Positions 5,031 through 6,700 of a stretch of DNA of 6,700 nt are shown piece after piece. Location of the stretch: positions 1-6,700 of the forward strand of contig CAIXFB010000147.1 in assembly GCA_903918595.1 (NCBI GenBank). The letters are read 5' to 3'. Within the stretch, counting starts at the first letter, position 1. Each line of letters opens with the position of its first letter. Made by a program: the position numbers and the translations under genes. Under the pieces are notes generated by a model that had not been told where the DNA came from, made no database searches, and was given only the letters and a program-made list of their open reading frames with translations. Origin of the DNA: an uncultured Actinomycetes bacterium (GTDB lineage: Bacteria; Actinomycetota; Actinomycetes; S36-B12).

Positions 5031-6080
5031 CTACTGCGGACTGACGTATCGTTCGATCTGCTGCAGGCAAACGTCTCGCGCGGTTGAATTAGCCTCCCGA
5101 TACCAAGAAACCGTGTGCTCTACACTTTCAGCGAATGACCAGCGCGGCCACCAACCCAAGAGCGAATTCGCCTTCTCAATGGACAGCGTCAAGAGACTTG
5201 CCTCATGTGGAGCCCCGGCTACCGAGGCCGCTTCCCACGTGCCGGGCCAACAACGCAGGCACTCAACGACCAACTCGCCAACAGTTCGGCAGCTATCCGA
5301 ATTCGGACCGAAATTGAACGCGTCCTGCAGTTCAAAGGAATTGCCTCCGTGCAGTTTTTCAGCAAGGAGAAGGTAACCCGAAAGCGGTTCGAGGACATGC
5401 TGCCACGGCCGTACCGAGTCGGCGTTGCGAACGCGCACTGGTCGGTCGGCAGCCAATGCTCGAATGAGGTCCGGGATGATGCGGTCCTCAGCCCAGTCGC
5501 CGCCACCGATCACGTTGCCGGCGCGAGCCGTTGCAACCCGCGTTCCGACGGCCTCGCCGAAGAACGATGAGCGCCAACTGGCCACCGCCAATTCTGTCGC
5601 CGACTTGCTGGCGCTGTAAGGATCGCTGCCGCCTAGCCGGTCGGTCTCGCGATAGGCATGCCACGATTCGAGGTTTTCGTAAACCTTGTCAGTGGTCGCG
5701 ATCACAACTGCTGACACCTTGTCCAAGGAGCGCAGGGCTTCCAGGACATGGACGGTGCCCATCACGTTCGTCTCCCAAGTCAGCGCTGGCTCGGCGTATG
5801 AGCGCCTGACCAGCGGTTGCGCGGCGAGGTGAAAGACCACGTCAGGTTGAACGTCGCGCACGCGACTGGCCACCAACGACGCGTTGCGTACATCACCGAC
5901 GACGTGATCCACCGCCGTAGACAAATGAAGTTGCTCGAATAATGATGGTGAGGTGTCCGGCGGCAAGGACAATCCGTGCACCGTTGCGCCGAGTTCAGTG
6001 AGCCAAAGGCTGAGCCAACTCCCCTTGAAACCGGTATGCCCAGTCAACAACACGCTCTTACCCTGCCAAAACGGGCTCAT
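5031..6080 (-). CDS. rfbG: CDP-glucose 4,6-dehydratase
   Basis: Cytoplasmic NAD-dependent extended SDR that converts CDP-glucose to CDP-4-keto-6-deoxy-D-glucose, the precursor of CDP-linked 3,6-dideoxyhexoses and branched sugars. With the start at 6080 it has 349 residues, near the family norm. The Rossmann motif is TGHTGFKGSW (13-22), whose FKGSW continuation is characteristic of this dehydratase rather than of dTDP- or GDP-sugar relatives. HLAAQPLVRRSY follows at 84-95, ATTDKVYE at 128-135 supplies the Thr/Asp/Lys region of the active site, and YSASK at 155-159 is the YxxxK catalytic pair. The downstream AGNVIGGGDWAEDRIIPD is also typical. The ATG at 6080 is preferred because it forms TGATG with the rfbF stop and GGAAAG lies about nine bases upstream; an in-frame ATG at 6095 would add five residues but lacks a ribosome-binding site. 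It ends in two consecutive TAG codons. Translation is probably coupled to rfbF. Confidence 0.93.
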   Translation of the reverse strand: MSPFWQGKSVLLTGHTGFKGSWLSLWLTELGATVHGLSLPPDTSPSLFEQLHLSTAVDHVVGDVRNASLVASRVRDVQPDVVFHLAAQPLVRRSYAEPALTWETNVMGTVHVLEALRSLDKVSAVVIATTDKVYENLESWHAYRETDRLGGSDPYSASKSATELAVASWRSSFFGEAVGTRVATARAGNVIGGGDWAEDRIIPDLIRALAADRPVRVRNADSVRPWQHVLEPLSGYLLLAEKLHGGNSFELQDAFNFGPNSDSCRTVGELVVECLRCWPGTWEAASVAGAPHEASLLTLSIEKANSLLGWWPRWSFAESVEHTVSWYREANSTARDVCLQQIERYVSPQ

Positions 6081-6700
6081 CACCAGACTTTCCATGGGGC
6101 GTTACCGCCATCCCACAACTGCCCTAGGTAGGCCTTGTCCCGCATTGTGTCCATGGAGGACCAGAATCCCTCGTGCTTCCAGACGGACAACTCATTGTCA
6201 GCCGCAAGGCTCTCCAAGGGCCCGCGCTCCCAAACAGTCTCATCGCCGTCTATTCGTTCAAGGGCCTCTGATTCACACACAAAATAGCCTCCGCTAATCC
6301 AGCGGCCATCGCCCATCGGCTTCTCAAGAAAGGAACTCACCCGAGCCCCGGATATCTCTATTGATCCGAAGCGGCCCGCTGGTTGTATCGCTGTGACAGT
6401 TGCCAGTGTCTGTTCACGCTTGTGAAAGGCAATGAGCGCGGTGAGATCTACATCGCTGACCCCGTCACCGTAGGTCATGCAGAACGTCCCCTCAATGTGA
6501 TCCGCCACACGCTTGAGCCGACCACCGGTGCCGGTCATTTCCCCTGTGTCGACTAGCGTCACTCGCCAGGGCTCTGCGTGACGCTGGTGAACTTCCATCT
6601 GATTCGTTGTCATGTCCAAGGTGACATCAGACATGTGGAGGAAGTAGTTCGCGAAGTACTCCTTGATGACGTAGCCGCGGTATCCACAGCAAATCACAAA
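6080..6700 (-). CDS. rfbF: Glucose-1-phosphate cytidylyltransferase, C-terminal part (5' end off window)
   Basis: The visible 206 residues start FVICCGYRGYVIKEYFANYF and end APWKVW. The enzyme makes CDP-glucose and pyrophosphate from CTP and alpha-D-glucose-1-phosphate, the first committed step of CDP-sugar synthesis. Diagnostic stretches: VTLVDTGEMTGTGGRLKRV, where relatives have DTG-x4-TGGRLKR; TYGDGVSDVD, containing the metal-binding Asp; GSIEI and SSFLEKP of the sugar-binding region; WISGGYFV; and HEGFWSSMDTMRDK near the C-terminus. Family members have about 255 residues, so roughly 50 N-terminal residues including the GGxGTR nucleotide loop lie beyond the right edge. Nothing visible suggests damage. 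It precedes rfbG on the same strand, with the TGA sharing its A with the rfbG ATG. This gene pair and order is the common arrangement in O-antigen and cell-wall glycan clusters. Confidence 0.95.
   Translation of the reverse strand, partial: FVICCGYRGYVIKEYFANYFLHMSDVTLDMTTNQMEVHQRHAEPWRVTLVDTGEMTGTGGRLKRVADHIEGTFCMTYGDGVSDVDLTALIAFHKREQTLATVTAIQPAGRFGSIEISGARVSSFLEKPMGDGRWISGGYFVCESEALERIDGDETVWERGPLESLAADNELSVWKHEGFWSSMDTMRDKAYLGQLWDGGNAPWKVW

Noticed and set aside
6081..6095. Upstream ATG for rfbG adding MESLV
   Set aside because: It lies inside rfbF with no Shine-Dalgarno match, whereas the ATG at 6080 forms TGATG with the rfbF stop and has GGAAAG at good spacing.

Overview
The window looks like part of a surface-polysaccharide (nucleotide-sugar / glycosyltransfer) locus from a high-GC Gram-positive bacterium, most likely an actinobacterium. 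The insertion-sequence relics resemble actinobacterial IS30 and IS256 families, codon use is G+C-rich, and GTG and TTG starts are used. I ran no search, so all family names come from recognising motifs in the translations.

Layout from left to right. (1) Positions 1-503, minus strand: the N-terminal nucleotidylyltransferase domain of an RfaE-type sugar-phosphate adenylyl/cytidylyltransferase, running off the left edge. Its GTG start overlaps the stop of a 34-codon reading frame (500-604) by four bases, which looks like the tail of a lost upstream gene. (2) Positions about 605-3344: a graveyard of mobile DNA. It holds a frameshifted, catalytic-domain-less IS30-type transposase fragment (873-1374, minus), a short C-terminal tail of a hexapeptide-repeat acetyltransferase (about 1634-1747, plus), and a nearly full-length but dead IS256-family element (1849-3344, transposase on minus). 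The IS256 transposase carries a nonsense codon, two single-base-type frameshifts and a 125-bp insertion. (3) Positions 3546-4955, plus strand: an intact family-2-type glycosyltransferase with a TTG start. (4) Positions 5031-6700, minus strand: rfbG (CDP-glucose 4,6-dehydratase) and the 3' part of rfbF (glucose-1-phosphate cytidylyltransferase), coupled by a TGATG stop/start overlap and convergent with the glycosyltransferase.

Functionally, RfbF makes CDP-glucose from glucose-1-phosphate and CTP, and RfbG converts it to CDP-4-keto-6-deoxyglucose, the shared precursor of CDP-linked dideoxy- and branched sugars. The glycosyltransferase could add such a sugar, or another one, to a cell-surface glycan. 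The RfaE-like enzyme would activate a second sugar phosphate. No rfbH or later CDP-sugar gene is visible next to rfbG; that neighbourhood has been rearranged by insertion elements, or the final steps are encoded outside the window.

I see no tRNA, rRNA, CRISPR array, riboswitch or convincing rho-independent terminator. The best candidate for something unusual is the 125-bp insert inside the IS256 transposase. It lies between two TGCCA copies, and removing exactly 125 bp restores the transposase reading frame. I do not see clear evidence of an undescribed multi-gene system.
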